Shown here piece after piece: positions 1-11,082 of a DNA stretch of 64,000 bases. The number at the start of each line of letters is the position of its first letter. Positions within the stretch are counted from its first letter, which is position 1. A program made the position numbers and the translations under genes. The notes below the pieces were generated by a model that was not told where the DNA came from, ran no database searches, and was given only the letters and a program-made list of their open reading frames with translations. The stretch comes from Plasmopara viticola (lineage: Eukaryota > Oomycota > Peronosporomycetes > Peronosporales > Peronosporaceae), in contig MBPM02000071.1 in assembly GCA_001695595.3 (NCBI GenBank), positions 404,217 to 468,216 on the forward strand. The letters run 5' to 3'.

Positions 1-1336
1 TGCATCGACGGCATCGTTAAAGTGTAAACATTGTTTGCCAGTCATTATTTTTAAGCGAATGGAGAGGCTGATTATGGCGCTCTGTGTGTGTAGGTACAAG
101 TACTCGGAAGAGACGAACACACAGATTTTAGAGCTCAATTACCATCAGGAAGCCGTGCGAGCGCTAATGTTTGCACCTGATGGACAGAGTACGTATACGC
201 TTGCCTACGATCAATACTGACAAATTTAATGGGATTTGCTAATTTGTTGTGCTTGTGTGACCAGCCCTGTACACAGCGTCAGCAGACAAGTCGATTCGTG
301 CCTTTGACACACTTGGAAAGGTCACGTGGGCCGAGATGCGTGCGCACGAGTAAGAAAGCAAGAGTCGAATTTTTACTGAACGAAGTTTTTAGTCCGAAAA
401 TTCTGTTATATTTTTGCTGGCAGTCACCCGTAAATCGCCTACATGAGCTATCTGGCAACGTCTTTGTAAGCGGTGACGACCACGGATGCATTAAAATTTG
501 GGATACAAGGCAACACCGTTGCCTGTCGGAATTTAAAGAGCACACGGTGCGTTGCAGTCGTCTCTAGTGACAATTATATACCAACAAATTTGTGGGCTTG
601 CAGGACTATATCTCTGGATTTGCAACGGACCTGGCACAAGACCATTTGCTGGCGACGGGTGGAGACGGACGTTTATCAGCGTACGATCTGCGCAAAAATG
701 CATTAGTAGGCAAGAGCGACGAGCTGGATGATGAATTACTCTCTATTGCGGTAATCAAGAACGGAGGAAGGTTGTGTGTGGCTCGCAAGACGGCGTTTTT
801 TATATTCAGCTGGGGTACTTGGGGAGACATGTCGGATCGGTTTCCAGGCCATCCGGACTCTGTTGAGGCCCTGCTTAAGGTGGACGAGGATACTATCCTA
901 ACTGGATCTAGTGACGGCATTATTCGGTGCGTTTGTTGGTAGCCTCACACTTACATTTACGATTACTAAATGCTCTTTTGTTGTCATTAGTGTGGTTCAA
1001 ATGCATCCAAACAAGTTGCTGGGTCTAATTGGCGACCATGAAGATCTGCCTGTCGAAAATCTCAAGTTTTCTCGTGACAAGAAAATTGTGGGTAGCGTTT
1101 CGCACACAAATAAGGTACACTTTTGGGATGTTGGATTCTTGTTTGAAGAGGATGAAGAAGGGGACGAGGCGAACGAGCGTGAAGTCAAGACTCCAATTAC
1201 ATCGTCAATGGACGCTGACATGCAGGATGCAGATAGCGACAGTGACAGTGGTAGCGATGATTCAGGTAATCGTAACGCTTCTGGCGGACGTAGGCCAATG
1301 CCGACGGCCAACGAGCAATTTTTTTCGGATCTATAA
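1..1336 (+). CDS. WDR55: WDR55/Jip5-like WD-repeat protein, 5'-truncated by the window edge
   Basis: Nucleolar WD40 beta-propeller family (human WDR55, yeast Jip5) linked to rRNA maturation. Inferred exons: 1-23, 94-188, 265-349, one starting at about 393 or 424 and ending at 546, 604-926 and 991-1336. They read through WD-type strands such as SGDDHGCIKIWD, LATGGDGRLSAYDLR and ILTGSSDGIIR. The C-terminal part fits the family pattern: a proline/leucine-rich strand followed by GDHEDLPVENLKFSRD, HFWDVGFL, an acidic Ser/Asp tail and a terminal NEQFFSDL resembling the family's DDFFAGL-like end. Introns are about 57-76 bp. The acceptor near 392/423 is unclear: only the one at 392 keeps the frame, at the cost of about ten extra residues. 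At about 766-802 the protein fits the family better in another frame, suggesting two compensating 1-bp indels. The start codon lies upstream of the window. Family call is firm; exact splicing is less sure. Confidence 0.83.
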
Positions 1337-3298
1337 AACATGCTGTATTTAAAAAAAGTCTACTTCGATAAGAAAGAGCTCCCATTTATATACAAGGCAA
1401 CACAGTTATTAATTACTTTTAAGCCTCTTTTTAAGTCTGTCAAATATAAATATTCTCATTAAGTTCATGCCTGTAGGAAAGAAAACATGAGCACTGGAGG
1501 AGCTTTGAGTCCACGTTGCTTTTACTATTGATTTTTCGTTTTATGCTATGACATAAACACGGGATGTAGTTTCACGTAAGAGTTCTCAGCTGTTAGCGCG
1601 GCTTTCGAGGTGAGAGCGCGCAAACGTCACACACATCCGACGACCATACGTGACCAAGGCCGCCTTAGTGACCGTCTCTACGAACGTAATCTAAAAGAAC
1701 AGGCTCTAGATTACCTTTTTCACCAAATGCAAAAGCCATGAGCTTCACCAGCTTGGAAACTACAGTAGACGTTACCTCTAGGACTACCGGAGACTAAGCT
1801 GCTTGAGCCACGGGAGTCGTAAACGCGGTCATGGAGTCGCTTCTGCCATACTTTAACGTGCTGCCAAAAGATCACGGATATCATACTTAGCGCTTGTATA
1901 CAGCCACCGCTTCGCATCATGCTATCCATAGAAGAACGGATTGCCTAGGTGGTCAAAGAGCGCCGGAAAAGGTTGCTCTTACCTCGGCCTTGCGCCTTCC
2001 TTTTTTAGAACAGCAGCTTCTGCGCGATCGAATGTACGCACTTGAGATTGCGCTATGGATCGACCATGGCAGCCATTCCACGGCTGCTTCAGGACGTCCT
2101 CGGACTTTGAAGCCCTCAAGAAAGAAAGCTCATGGGTCACATGGCCAAAGGAGCCCATCTCACAATCGGATCGACTGCAACGCATCTTAGCATGGGAACT
2201 CCGAAGTGCGTTGTAAAGTTGCTTCCCATGTGAATAGGTCCAGACTTGGCCGAGTAATTTAAACAAACTTTTTGTCTCCTCACCTCGTGGCTATCGACAC
2301 CATATGTAAATCATACTCGCCTAATTATCGAAGCCGAGCGCGAGAACACGCTTCGAAGATGTGCTGGAGGCATCATATAAGTCTCGGAGCCCTAACGATT
2401 GTGACTGAGAATATCTCAACAAGTTCGAAGGTGGTCGCAGAGGTACGCCTTCGCGGTACCGTGAAACGATCGCTGTTTCATTTTATTTGTGACTACCATT
2501 GTTTGTGCGGAATTTCTTGATTTTTTACCCAGCTTCGCCCTCTTTTAAATAGAAATATATACCTACCCTTTCATTTATACTTAAGAATTTTCCTGTATAT
2601 TTTGGGCGGAAGCAAGTACGTTCCTGACCCTGCTGATTATATTCAGCCAGCGTCTTGCAAAGTCAGAAACTATTTTTACATGGAATTGATCTCACCTTAA
2701 AGACAAGGCTTTTCAAGTTCCTTCCTCACTTATTCCAGGAGCTTTTGTGCTTAGATAGCTAGTGAAATTATTTAGCGTCTTGCATGGAAGAGGGGGGAGC
2801 TTGAAGAAGCGTAAATAGCATTGATTCATTGCAAACTCAGCCATTTAAAGTTAATTGGCCACAAATGTGACGTCTCACTGCACATACTGCGCAGTGTACT
2901 TAGCTAACCTTTACGGCTAGCCATCTGCCTTAGAATGAGCAGCCCTTTACATCAATAAGCGGGTTATCAATAGCTGGAATGGTGTTTGTCAAAGTGCAGA
3001 TATGATGCGCGCATCTTTCCCAACCCATTGTTCCCTGAGGGCAAAGAACTAAAGTACCAGCACATAAAAGCTTGCTGTTTGTGTCCCAATAAAGCAGGCG
3101 CCACACAAGCACCATTATGCTCGTGTTGCCAATTGTCGCTGCCAAGGCATATGTTGGTACTGATATTATTTGACCACCTAATTGTACGTGTGGGGTTCTT
3201 AATCTGTCATATAGACTAAAATTGATGTTCCTTACGGCCTATGTTTAGCATTTTGTGCCTATGAATTATACTGTTTATCAGGTCTTAATTGCATAGAG

Positions 3299-3402
3299 AA
3301 ATGCTCAGTCGAGTCCACCTTTGAGTGGCTTGAAACGTCTGCCCGCTTGAAGTAATGCAGCTGCGATCGCTGTCGAGTGGCTGAACACTCGACTTAGCAT
3401 TT
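3299..3402. repeat. MITE-like short inverted-repeat element
   Basis: A 16-bp left end (aaatgctcagtcgagt, 3299-3314) is matched in inverted orientation by actcgacttagcattt (3387-3402), 15 of 16 bases, with about 72 bp between. The interior carries two related gagtggct-type words. I see no clear target-site duplication. It could be a small non-autonomous DNA transposon or simply a stable stem-loop. Confidence 0.45.
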
Positions 3403-4112
3403 TTTGCCTGCGATGAAGCATCGTACTAAAGGCTTATAAATGTATTTTTTTGTTCGAAAGTAGAATGCTGATGTGGTCCAGCTCATTCTTTTTTCCTGCG
3501 AGAAGGCCCATTGCCAAGCACGAGTAATTTCCACACTTGTATTTATTTCGCGTAGAATGCCAGTTTTTTTGCCACAAGTGAGGCGTTTTTTTATTGGGCA
3601 GCATGACTTGACAAGATACAAAGGGCTTAAAGCTCAGGAGATGCATGCAAAACTTTACCAGTCCATACGTAATTTCTTGTCAAGCTCGTAGAAGATTTGT
3701 TTGGCAGCTAAATTTGCCCCGGCAGGTGCGGAAGGATAGTAACGCGTACCTGATAAAAATGTCGACAGCGTCGCAATTAGTCCAAAGCCTCACCACGTTC
3801 AGACAGGCGCCTTCTAAAATCTTTCCTTAGTACGATCCGAAGCATTCTGGTCCAGCCTCTCTTAGTTTTACTAAGCGTTCATTTTCAATAAATCTGACAA
3901 AGGCCTCGTAAAAACCGCATAGCTAGCACAAAACTTGTGCAAGTAGCTGACTAAACCAAAAACCTTTCCCAATAATATAAAAGCTGTGGCGTCGGTCCGA
4001 AACAGCTTTTACTTTTACGGAATCTGCTTGAACCCCGCGAAGCAGCCTTGGACTTTGATCACCTTTGTTACAAAACATCACATGACGATGCTGGCGTACA
4101 TTTCTTGACCTC

Positions 4113-4189
4113 AAAAACGCGCCTTGGGTGGCCTATATTGGGCTTCAGAGTCGACAAAAAAACGCGCCTTGAGTGGCTTATATTGAGCT
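4113..4189. repeat. Two-copy tandem repeat, 45-bp spacing
   Basis: A 32-bp word (starting aaaaacgcgccttg, 4113-4144) recurs 45 bp downstream (4158-4189) with three G/A or C/T differences: gggtggcc becomes gagtggct, and gggct becomes gagct. These are the transition differences expected from ageing of a duplicated repeat. No function is visible. Confidence 0.6.
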
Positions 4190-6130
4190 ACCAAAACATA
4201 AATTTCTTGTCGTTTTTTTTATCTGTCCAAGCCAGACTATATTACTCACCACTGGTGGCCCTCCTGTTGATCTGCTCTACACACTGTAACTTTGCGAATC
4301 TATGTTGCCCGCTTGCGAAATTTAGTTACCCGTTAATATCGGCTTATGCTGGTCACCTATTGAATTCTGTTCCACGCATTCGTAACGGTTTTTTTGCTTC
4401 TATGAAAACCGATGCCGCCAGCGGGATTATACCTCCCGCTAAATATACTTTAGAGATCTAATCACGCTATTTTAAGGGGATATGAATAACTTGATTCTAC
4501 GACTTTGGGTATATGCCTACCCACGCATGAAGCCGTATGAAAGTCGCGAAAAAATATTTATCAAAACCGTGTTGTGTGGGAGCAGGCGGTTGGCATCAAC
4601 GGCCTCGCCCAACCAATAAATCCAGCGTTTGTGCTTTTCATGTTGTGGCATGATTAGGACAAGGCATACATGACATGTCTATATAAACGGCACGATCGGC
4701 TCGGTGCCCAAATTTTACAGCTTGGGTCATTATAATTCCAGGAAAGCTATTAATTGGCCACGGGAACTTTTTTGGGACCATGTCTCCTTATATTGTGTCA
4801 TATTTATTATTCCATTATGGAGCCGAACTGAGACTAAACTTTGCGCTTTGCGTTTTCTCAGAGCGTCAGTCAGCCGGTTTGTTTGACGGCAATTGTGTGC
4901 CGGTGTGCAATTTTTGCGTCGCGCCAGAGTCGACTATGACCTGAAATGGGTAATCATGCCATCTTATACTTGCGTGAAATGGTAGTTCCGTCCTTTAGAG
5001 ACGACAGGGTCTTTGAAGCTACAATTGCATAGTGTGGATTAGCCACGTACTTATCGGTAGGAATGCTGTCAATCTCAGTAGGGTATTGATTCTACGTTCT
5101 GAGGGTGCAACTTTTGTGAGCGGAACCTTAAAGACTTCACGCGAGATGGAGGCTCACTTTGTCGACTAAAATATAGATTATGTGCCTCTGTACCGCACCA
5201 ATACATGCGAATGCTGCTTTGTTAAAGCTAATTTACGACAATTTTTTAATTGTTCGTCAGCGGGGCCATGGACTATAGTCTTATAGAATGTAAAGCGGTT
5301 CGTTTTCGGCATCCTGGAGGGGCAAACATGTCTGTGACTGTACTCTCTTTGGAAAGCAATTTAAACTTTTCTCGCACTCTAAGCCGATTCTCACCTTCGA
5401 CTGTCCAAAAACACCTATGTGTGGGGGATTGGAGCCCCATCGTCATCCCCCCTATTCGTAAAATCATCACGCCTTCTTTCCTTAAACGAAAAAAAGCGTG
5501 AGCGCTGGCGAAGCGCAGGTCTCGCCGAAAGATCGTTGCCGTTAATTGTATATCTGCGATACAGTCAGGTGAGGTTTTGTTACCAACCTCAGCTAGCAAG
5601 GTCAATGGATGCTGTTACCACGAGCGCCTGTTTTGTCTGTTGTTAAGACCGCTTAAGTACCTTCTTGATAAGCCACATTGGCCCAATTGCCACAGATGGT
5701 GCTATTACTGGGGCTTCAAAGTTGCATGAGCTTTTTAGCTTCGTGGAATTTGAGCACCGTGACGCGTTCTATTCACGCTTAAGAGCTGCTTGGCTTACAA
5801 TTGCGTCCATCACCTCCGGTCTATATAACCCAGCAAGCCTTTCTAGCTGTACGAATCGCCTGCTTAATCGATGCTGGGACGTAGGTCTATCAATCTTAAA
5901 GCCTTTGCAGGAGTCAGATAGACAATCTACCTGCATGGGTGTATGATTGGCAATCAATTGCCATCTGGCGTGACGGATTCACACAAAGTTTTGCACAAAG
6001 GAGGCGTGCGAGAAGAATCACGATCTTTCAATCACCATTCGCGTTCCTGAGGGGATTGACGTGTGCAATAGGTTGTAGCTAAAAGATTGATTAGTGTTAT
6101 CCTTTCATTCCCACTCATAATTCTTTATAA

Positions 6131-6453
6131 TTTTCGAAAAGGTTGGGGTGACGCCCTCCTTCCAAGCGCGGGGGCTAAATGCTCGCGCGCTTCGGGCAGG
6201 TGCTCTCGGGCATCTGCAGGTCTCTAACGAGTCTCACCCTCGACGCGACGGTCTCCAGCACCAGGGCGCCACCTGGGCTCTTACCAAGTCAGAGATACAC
6301 AAAATAATGGAAGACCCTCACGGCCTCGGTGCTGGCTGCACTGCCCGCCGAACGAGACTCGACGTATGCGGACACCACTCTATGCCGTGGACTAGCATAG
6401 AGCCTAGCACGTGCATAACTTGGCAACGCGATAACGTAATACAATACAATACA
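6131..6453 (+). mobile_element. SINE-like retroelement, copy A, with 12-bp target-site duplication
   Basis: About 323 bp of GC-rich sequence stands out from its AT-rich surroundings and is almost identical to copy B at 18495-18819 (about 7 differences in 320 bp). The 3' end is a short tandem tail built on acaat/aatac. It is bounded by a perfect 12-bp direct repeat, aattctttataa, at 6119-6130 and 6454-6465, the footprint of target-primed insertion. It has no conserved coding capacity, although one frame happens to stay open for 105 codons. I could not place tRNA-type A and B boxes with confidence, so the origin of the 5' head is open. Copy identity implies recent mobility. Confidence 0.75.
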
Positions 6454-6927
6454 AATTCTTTATAAGCAGCTCCATCTAATTTCTTGAAAATTATCGGTAT
6501 GTCTGCCGGTACAAGTACCGGTAAGGTGCATGCTCTATGTCACGACTACATAATTTATCTGTAGAATTTGGGTACGTGAAATGAGCTTAACCGGATCAGT
6601 ATACAATGTAAGCAATAATTAATTTGGCATAGCCTGCAGTGCACAACTCGAGCTCTAATGGCATACCCTTTAGTGTACAGCTTAAGCCTTAGTGCCAGGC
6701 TAATTCTTGGTGATCTCTCTTCACCTCATGCCACGGGAAATTTCGACGTGCACGGCCTCTATTATAGTCTAATTAAGAATCTTACTTAGCGCCAATGTCC
6801 AGATTAAATGACCAGTGCTCTAGTAAAGATATGTCAAGTGCTCAACTGCAAATCATCATCGATAGACGGCAGCCATGCATGCGACGCCAGCTTTGTGATC
6901 GGGTGGGTAGTAGTGCCCTTGTCTAGG

Positions 6928-7027
6928 AATGAGGCCAATGCGCTTGTTTCCGAATGGGGTTCTTGCGCTTGTTAACAAATGAGGCCATGGCACTTGTTTA
7001 CGAAAGAGGCTGTTGCGCTTATTACTA
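6928..7027. repeat. 25-bp minisatellite, four units
   Basis: Four contiguous 25-bp units start at 6928, 6953, 6978 and 7003. All share the core aatgaggcc...tgcgcttgtt with substitutions and no indels. A more diverged fifth unit probably precedes them (6903-6927). The array lies about 440 bp upstream of the PDZ-protein gene. The period is not a multiple of three, so it is not coding. Confidence 0.7.
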
Positions 7028-7468
7028 CTGTATTAGCTCAAGAGTATTGTGGTGGCTAGACTATTTAAGTCCTGTCTTGCCATGTGATACTTCAGCGGCT
7101 GGAAAGTCCGTTCTCGATTGGTCAAAATACAGCATCCCAAGCCAAAATTCCTCATCTCTGCGCGGCAAGACAACAGTTGGAGAAAAGAGCGCCGCACTCC
7201 CCTTTGGCAACCTTTGTGATCTGCTGACTTACTCCCTCCCGCCGTCATCGCTTCAGCCACTTCATTTACAACTCGCAGACAAGCCATTGCGTTGTGCTTT
7301 TTCCAAAGTGATACTTTATACTTAGCGCGCCCGTCAAGTCGTCGCCGAGACAGTCAGAGCAAGAACACGCCGCGGACGAAGGGCGTGAGTGACCTCGAGC
7401 ACTTTGTGTGGTAGGAGCTGTAGCGAATTGACGATTCAGACAAAACGAAGGCGTTCGCAACGTCGGCC

Positions 7469-10400
7469 ATGAAAAAAATGTCTCGCAAACCATTTCGCGG
7501 GGGTCAACTTTTCTCCAGCAAGGCTACCAGCTCGACGGCGTCGCATGGCTCGAGTTCCTCATCCCCTGGCATGAGTCATTCAGGAGCAAATGGTGTCACG
7601 CGCCGCTCCACGTGGGCCGACAAGATTCGCGAGAAGCTGCCACCCTTGGGGGAGAACGAGTACGAAGTGCTGTGGGAACGTGGCGTGCTCGGTGTCATCT
7701 TTCTCGAATCTGAGAAGGACGGGATCCCGTACGTGTCAAAAGCCACTGAGTCGTGTATCTCTTCTGCTGTGAGCCAGGGTGACATTTTAACGTACGTCAA
7801 TGTCGTGCGCTCTAAAGACCACTCGTTCTCGGACTTTTTCAAGATTTTGGCAACGATGAAGAAACCTGTATTGCTGCGCTTTGAGCGCTTGTTGGCGAGC
7901 ACTCCTTTGTCCGATGAAGATGAGGCTTCCCAGCTCTTTGGGGCCCAGCGCTCCGGGGCCGGGAATATGATTAATGTTGCCAGTCAATTTGCCAGACAAA
8001 TCGTCCCAAATGCCGATGAAGGAGATCCCATGGAAAGACTTCGAAGGGCGGAATCGATGCAGAAGCCTTCTAATCCGGCTCAAGCAACGCGAGGGGCGTT
8101 TTGGCGCACGACGGCCGGCAAGGAAGTGGGAACCTCGGAAAACCCTGCGCAGCCTGGTGGAGCAACCGATATGAACGGAGCAAAGGACCGCATGGCTGCA
8201 TCGCAACCTCAACGACATGGTTCGAGTACTAAAGACCACGGGTCACCACAAGATTTGGCCACTAGAAACGTTAATGGGGGTAACTTACCTTTGAATCCTC
8301 ACGAGTATCAGGTTTTTTGGGAAACAGGGTCGTTGGGACTGTTCTTTGCTGAAAATCGATTGACAAATATGCCTGTCGTGACACGATCAACTACGAGTGC
8401 TAATCCGATAGTCAGACGCACTGTTGCTGTCAACGACACACTCATATCAGCAAACGGCATTAAATCAGCGGATTGTTCGTTTGAAGTGTTTTTTGGTCGC
8501 CTTCAGCAAATGAGTAAACCTGTGCGACTTGTGCTTAGGCGGAAACAACCGAATGAGCAGATTGTAATTGTAAAACAAGTAGAGCCTCAACAGCAGCAGC
8601 AGCGACAGCATCAATCACAGCAGCAGCTGCAGCAACGTCAGCAAAAAGTAAATGAGCAACGGGAAGGACATCAGCAAGACAAGAAGCGTGAAAGCATGAA
8701 AATGCGAGAGCAACTGCAACGTGGACAGCAACAATCACGAGATCTGCAGCATCAGGAGCAGCAACATCGAGAACAACAGCAACGGGAGCAACAACGAGAA
8801 CAACAGCAACGGGAGCAACACCAACGAGAGCAATACCAACGCGAACAAAACCAGCGAGAACAACAGCTTCGAGAACAACAGCTTCGAGAAAAACAGCTTC
8901 GAGAACAACAGCAGCATGAACAAAAACAACGCGAGCTGCAACAGCGTGAGCAGCGACAGCAGCATGAGCAAAAACAACGCGAGTTGCAACAGCGTGAGCA
9001 ACGACAGCGTGAGCAACAGCAGCGTGAGAAAGAGCTTTATGACTACCAACAGCGCGAGAAGCACCTTAATGAGCTTCAAGATCGAGAGCAGCGAGAACGC
9101 GAAGATAAGCAACATCAACAGAATTCTTCAGCACAAAAAGTGGCATCAGCCGTAGCGGCAGACTTGAATTTGTCGCCATTGGCGTCACCTGGTCATGGTC
9201 AGCCTCATCATAATCGAATATCTAGCCCGACCGTAAAGCGTGCGTCTACTCCACCTGCGCGTCCACCATCTCCGCGAATTCGGCGAGGATCCACTGCTTA
9301 TTATCGTGACTCTCGCCATGCTGGCAAAGCAAATATGCAGACTTCTCCTTTAAGTTCCCCTATCTCATCGCGAAAGTCATCTCTGGCTAAGAGAAAGTCG
9401 AGTTCAAATCGCGAAATATCCCCACAGGTTAATTTGTCTCCCATGTTTCAGAGTTCACCAAAGATTGACAATTTGCCGAATGCTGGAAGCTCGCCAAAGG
9501 AGACTAGCTCTCCGTTAACCTCTCCTGCTCCGCCGTCTGCAACAACGCACCTCGTCAGCGAAGTGTGCGACACGGCTTCTTCTCTAGATGTTAGGGACGA
9601 CGAAAATCACGATTTAGAAGAGGAAGAAGATAGTGATATGAAAACAAAGGAGAGCGGTCATATTGCTGAAACGTCTTACGGTAGGCGAAGTCAAAATAGC
9701 ATCGAGGAGGGGTGGAATAATCGAACTGGATCAAGTATTATGCATGATGAGGAGCCTGTTTTGTCTCCGGCTGGCAAAACGACGCATCTATCACCTACTG
9801 AATTATGGGAATTACCTGAGAAAATTTTGTCCCCGCCGGTAATGGCGGACCCGATCGAAGCAGATGAAGACGAATGTATTGACATCGGTGAATGTGTGCA
9901 GTTCAGCACAGATTCCCATGTTGATCTCGTTAATATGGCTGACCAAGCCGATATAGCTGTCGAAGCGGAAACGAGCGGGGCTGAAACAGCTGAGGAAGCC
10001 AAGATTGTCGAAGAGGGTTTATTTGCTGAGGTATCAGAACCAGTTGAGGGGATTGAGCTTGCTGAAGAGGCTGAGGTTGCTGAGGAGGATTTTCTTGACG
10101 ATGAGCCGGAATATAGCAAAGAAGGAGAGACCGCAATACCGCTGCATTCCGTAGTGACTTCAACAGAGAGTGATGTGGAGGTTGGCATGCTTACCGACGA
10201 GGAATTAGACATTGCTAGCGAGGAAAATGAAAGTGGTGTCGAGGCGATCGATGATTGGGATTTTGAACACGGATCCGAGCGTGAAAAGGAACATCATCAT
10301 GGCAGTATCAATGCTACTTTACGCGACGAAAATCCGACTTCTGTAATTGGTCGCTCTTCAGTCGATGGCGCTGCAAGACCAGAATCCGCCAAGGTCGACT

Positions 10401-11026
10401 TCACTGACGCAGCTGAGTCTGTAGATGAATTCACGAATGACCAAGACATTTCCAGTGATTTCGACATCGTTGACGGCGACATCATGATGCAGCAAGCTCC
10501 TAAGGATAGAGTGGAAGCCAATCAGCCAAGACCAGCCAAATCGTCCTTATATGCCAACTTAGCGAAGTACAAGAAGAAAGGCAAGACATCGCGCGGCGTT
10601 GTCAAGTTACCGGCACTTAATGAAGAGCAAGCACAAACAGTTCCGCTACTTGCACCGAATGCCGTCAATACAACTGTCCAAGTGCGAGGTAGACCGAAGC
10701 CCAAGTCGACAATGTCGGATACTCCCGACAGTACCACTTACCTCGTGAAGTGGAAGGAGAATCGGAGTATTGGCTTGCAGTTAAAAGAGGTACGCCTTGC
10801 GAAGGGCACATATCCACTGATTATGGATGTGTGTCATGAACCTTGCTGTGAGTTGCTGCGACATATATGTGTTGGCGATGTGATTCTCGAGATCAATGGG
10901 CGCAACACGTCGACGATGGGGGTGAAAAAGACCGTAAATTTCCTAAAGACGTGCACAAAGACGACTTTAATGAAGATTCGACGCGGTCCAGGGTTCGTAC
11001 TTCAACGCGTGAGTGCGACAGTATAA
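7469..11026 (+). CDS. Large protein with three PDZ-like domains and a Gln/Arg/Glu-rich region
   Basis: An intact 1185-residue frame. Two related domains sit at about residues 62-145 (EYEVLWERGVLGVIFLESE...) and 275-355 (EYQVFWETGSLGLFFAEN...). They share the pattern xEYxVxWExGxLGxxF...VxxGDxLxxxN and match each other more closely than anything I know. A third, more canonical PDZ-like unit lies at about 1089-1175 (VKWKENRSIGLQL, then GDVILEINGRNTSTMG and FLKT near the end). Residues about 373-552 are QREQQ-type low complexity, likely a coiled coil. Then come an SP-rich basic stretch (about 560-700) and a strongly acidic stretch (about 715-1000). The architecture suggests a scaffold; no specific function can be named. 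The start is the first ATG, with a second in-frame ATG three codons later. A consensus donor five codons before the stop suggests an alternative last exon, listed separately. Confidence 0.85.
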   Translation: MKKMSRKPFRGGQLFSSKATSSTASHGSSSSSPGMSHSGANGVTRRSTWADKIREKLPPLGENEYEVLWERGVLGVIFLESEKDGIPYVSKATESCISSAVSQGDILTYVNVVRSKDHSFSDFFKILATMKKPVLLRFERLLASTPLSDEDEASQLFGAQRSGAGNMINVASQFARQIVPNADEGDPMERLRRAESMQKPSNPAQATRGAFWRTTAGKEVGTSENPAQPGGATDMNGAKDRMAASQPQRHGSSTKDHGSPQDLATRNVNGGNLPLNPHEYQVFWETGSLGLFFAENRLTNMPVVTRSTTSANPIVRRTVAVNDTLISANGIKSADCSFEVFFGRLQQMSKPVRLVLRRKQPNEQIVIVKQVEPQQQQQRQHQSQQQLQQRQQKVNEQREGHQQDKKRESMKMREQLQRGQQQSRDLQHQEQQHREQQQREQQREQQQREQHQREQYQREQNQREQQLREQQLREKQLREQQQHEQKQRELQQREQRQQHEQKQRELQQREQRQREQQQREKELYDYQQREKHLNELQDREQREREDKQHQQNSSAQKVASAVAADLNLSPLASPGHGQPHHNRISSPTVKRASTPPARPPSPRIRRGSTAYYRDSRHAGKANMQTSPLSSPISSRKSSLAKRKSSSNREISPQVNLSPMFQSSPKIDNLPNAGSSPKETSSPLTSPAPPSATTHLVSEVCDTASSLDVRDDENHDLEEEEDSDMKTKESGHIAETSYGRRSQNSIEEGWNNRTGSSIMHDEEPVLSPAGKTTHLSPTELWELPEKILSPPVMADPIEADEDECIDIGECVQFSTDSHVDLVNMADQADIAVEAETSGAETAEEAKIVEEGLFAEVSEPVEGIELAEEAEVAEEDFLDDEPEYSKEGETAIPLHSVVTSTESDVEVGMLTDEELDIASEENESGVEAIDDWDFEHGSEREKEHHHGSINATLRDENPTSVIGRSSVDGAARPESAKVDFTDAAESVDEFTNDQDISSDFDIVDGDIMMQQAPKDRVEANQPRPAKSSLYANLAKYKKKGKTSRGVVKLPALNEEQAQTVPLLAPNAVNTTVQVRGRPKPKSTMSDTPDSTTYLVKWKENRSIGLQLKEVRLAKGTYPLIMDVCHEPCCELLRHICVGDVILEINGRNTSTMGVKKTVNFLKTCTKTTLMKIRRGPGFVLQRVSATV

Positions 11027-11082
11027 TGAAAGTGGCCTTCAGTAGCAGCAATGTACGATCAAATGCGCAAGCACCACTGCAG

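Larger units (their letters stand above)
1337..6118. other. Gene-poor intergenic block
   Basis: No convincing gene is visible in this 4.8-kb stretch. The open frames are short (at most about 137 codons), overlap on both strands and match no family I recognise. It contains a small inverted-repeat element (3299-3402) and a two-copy tandem repeat (4113-4189). A TATA-like run (tatataaa) near 4680 sits in sequence that could be an old LTR, but I found no paired repeat. The region is probably decayed mobile DNA. Confidence 0.6.

Noticed and set aside
4048..4461. 137-codon plus-strand frame with hydrophobic segments
   Set aside because: It spans the 45-bp tandem repeat, has no family signature, and lies in decayed repeat-like sequence.
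4560..4960. Solo LTR suggested by a tatataaa box and GC-rich start region
   Set aside because: No matching second LTR, no clear TG...CA borders and no target duplication could be found.
6148..6465. Open frame of 105 codons, repeated as 86 codons at 18512-18772, looking like a small conserved protein
   Set aside because: Both lie inside the two SINE-like copies. Similarity is due to the shared repeat, and the frame runs into the target-site duplication.
8735..9118. Minus-strand Leu-rich frame resembling a membrane protein
   Set aside because: It is the antisense of the QREQQ repeat: CAG/CAA and GAG codons read as Leu from the other strand.
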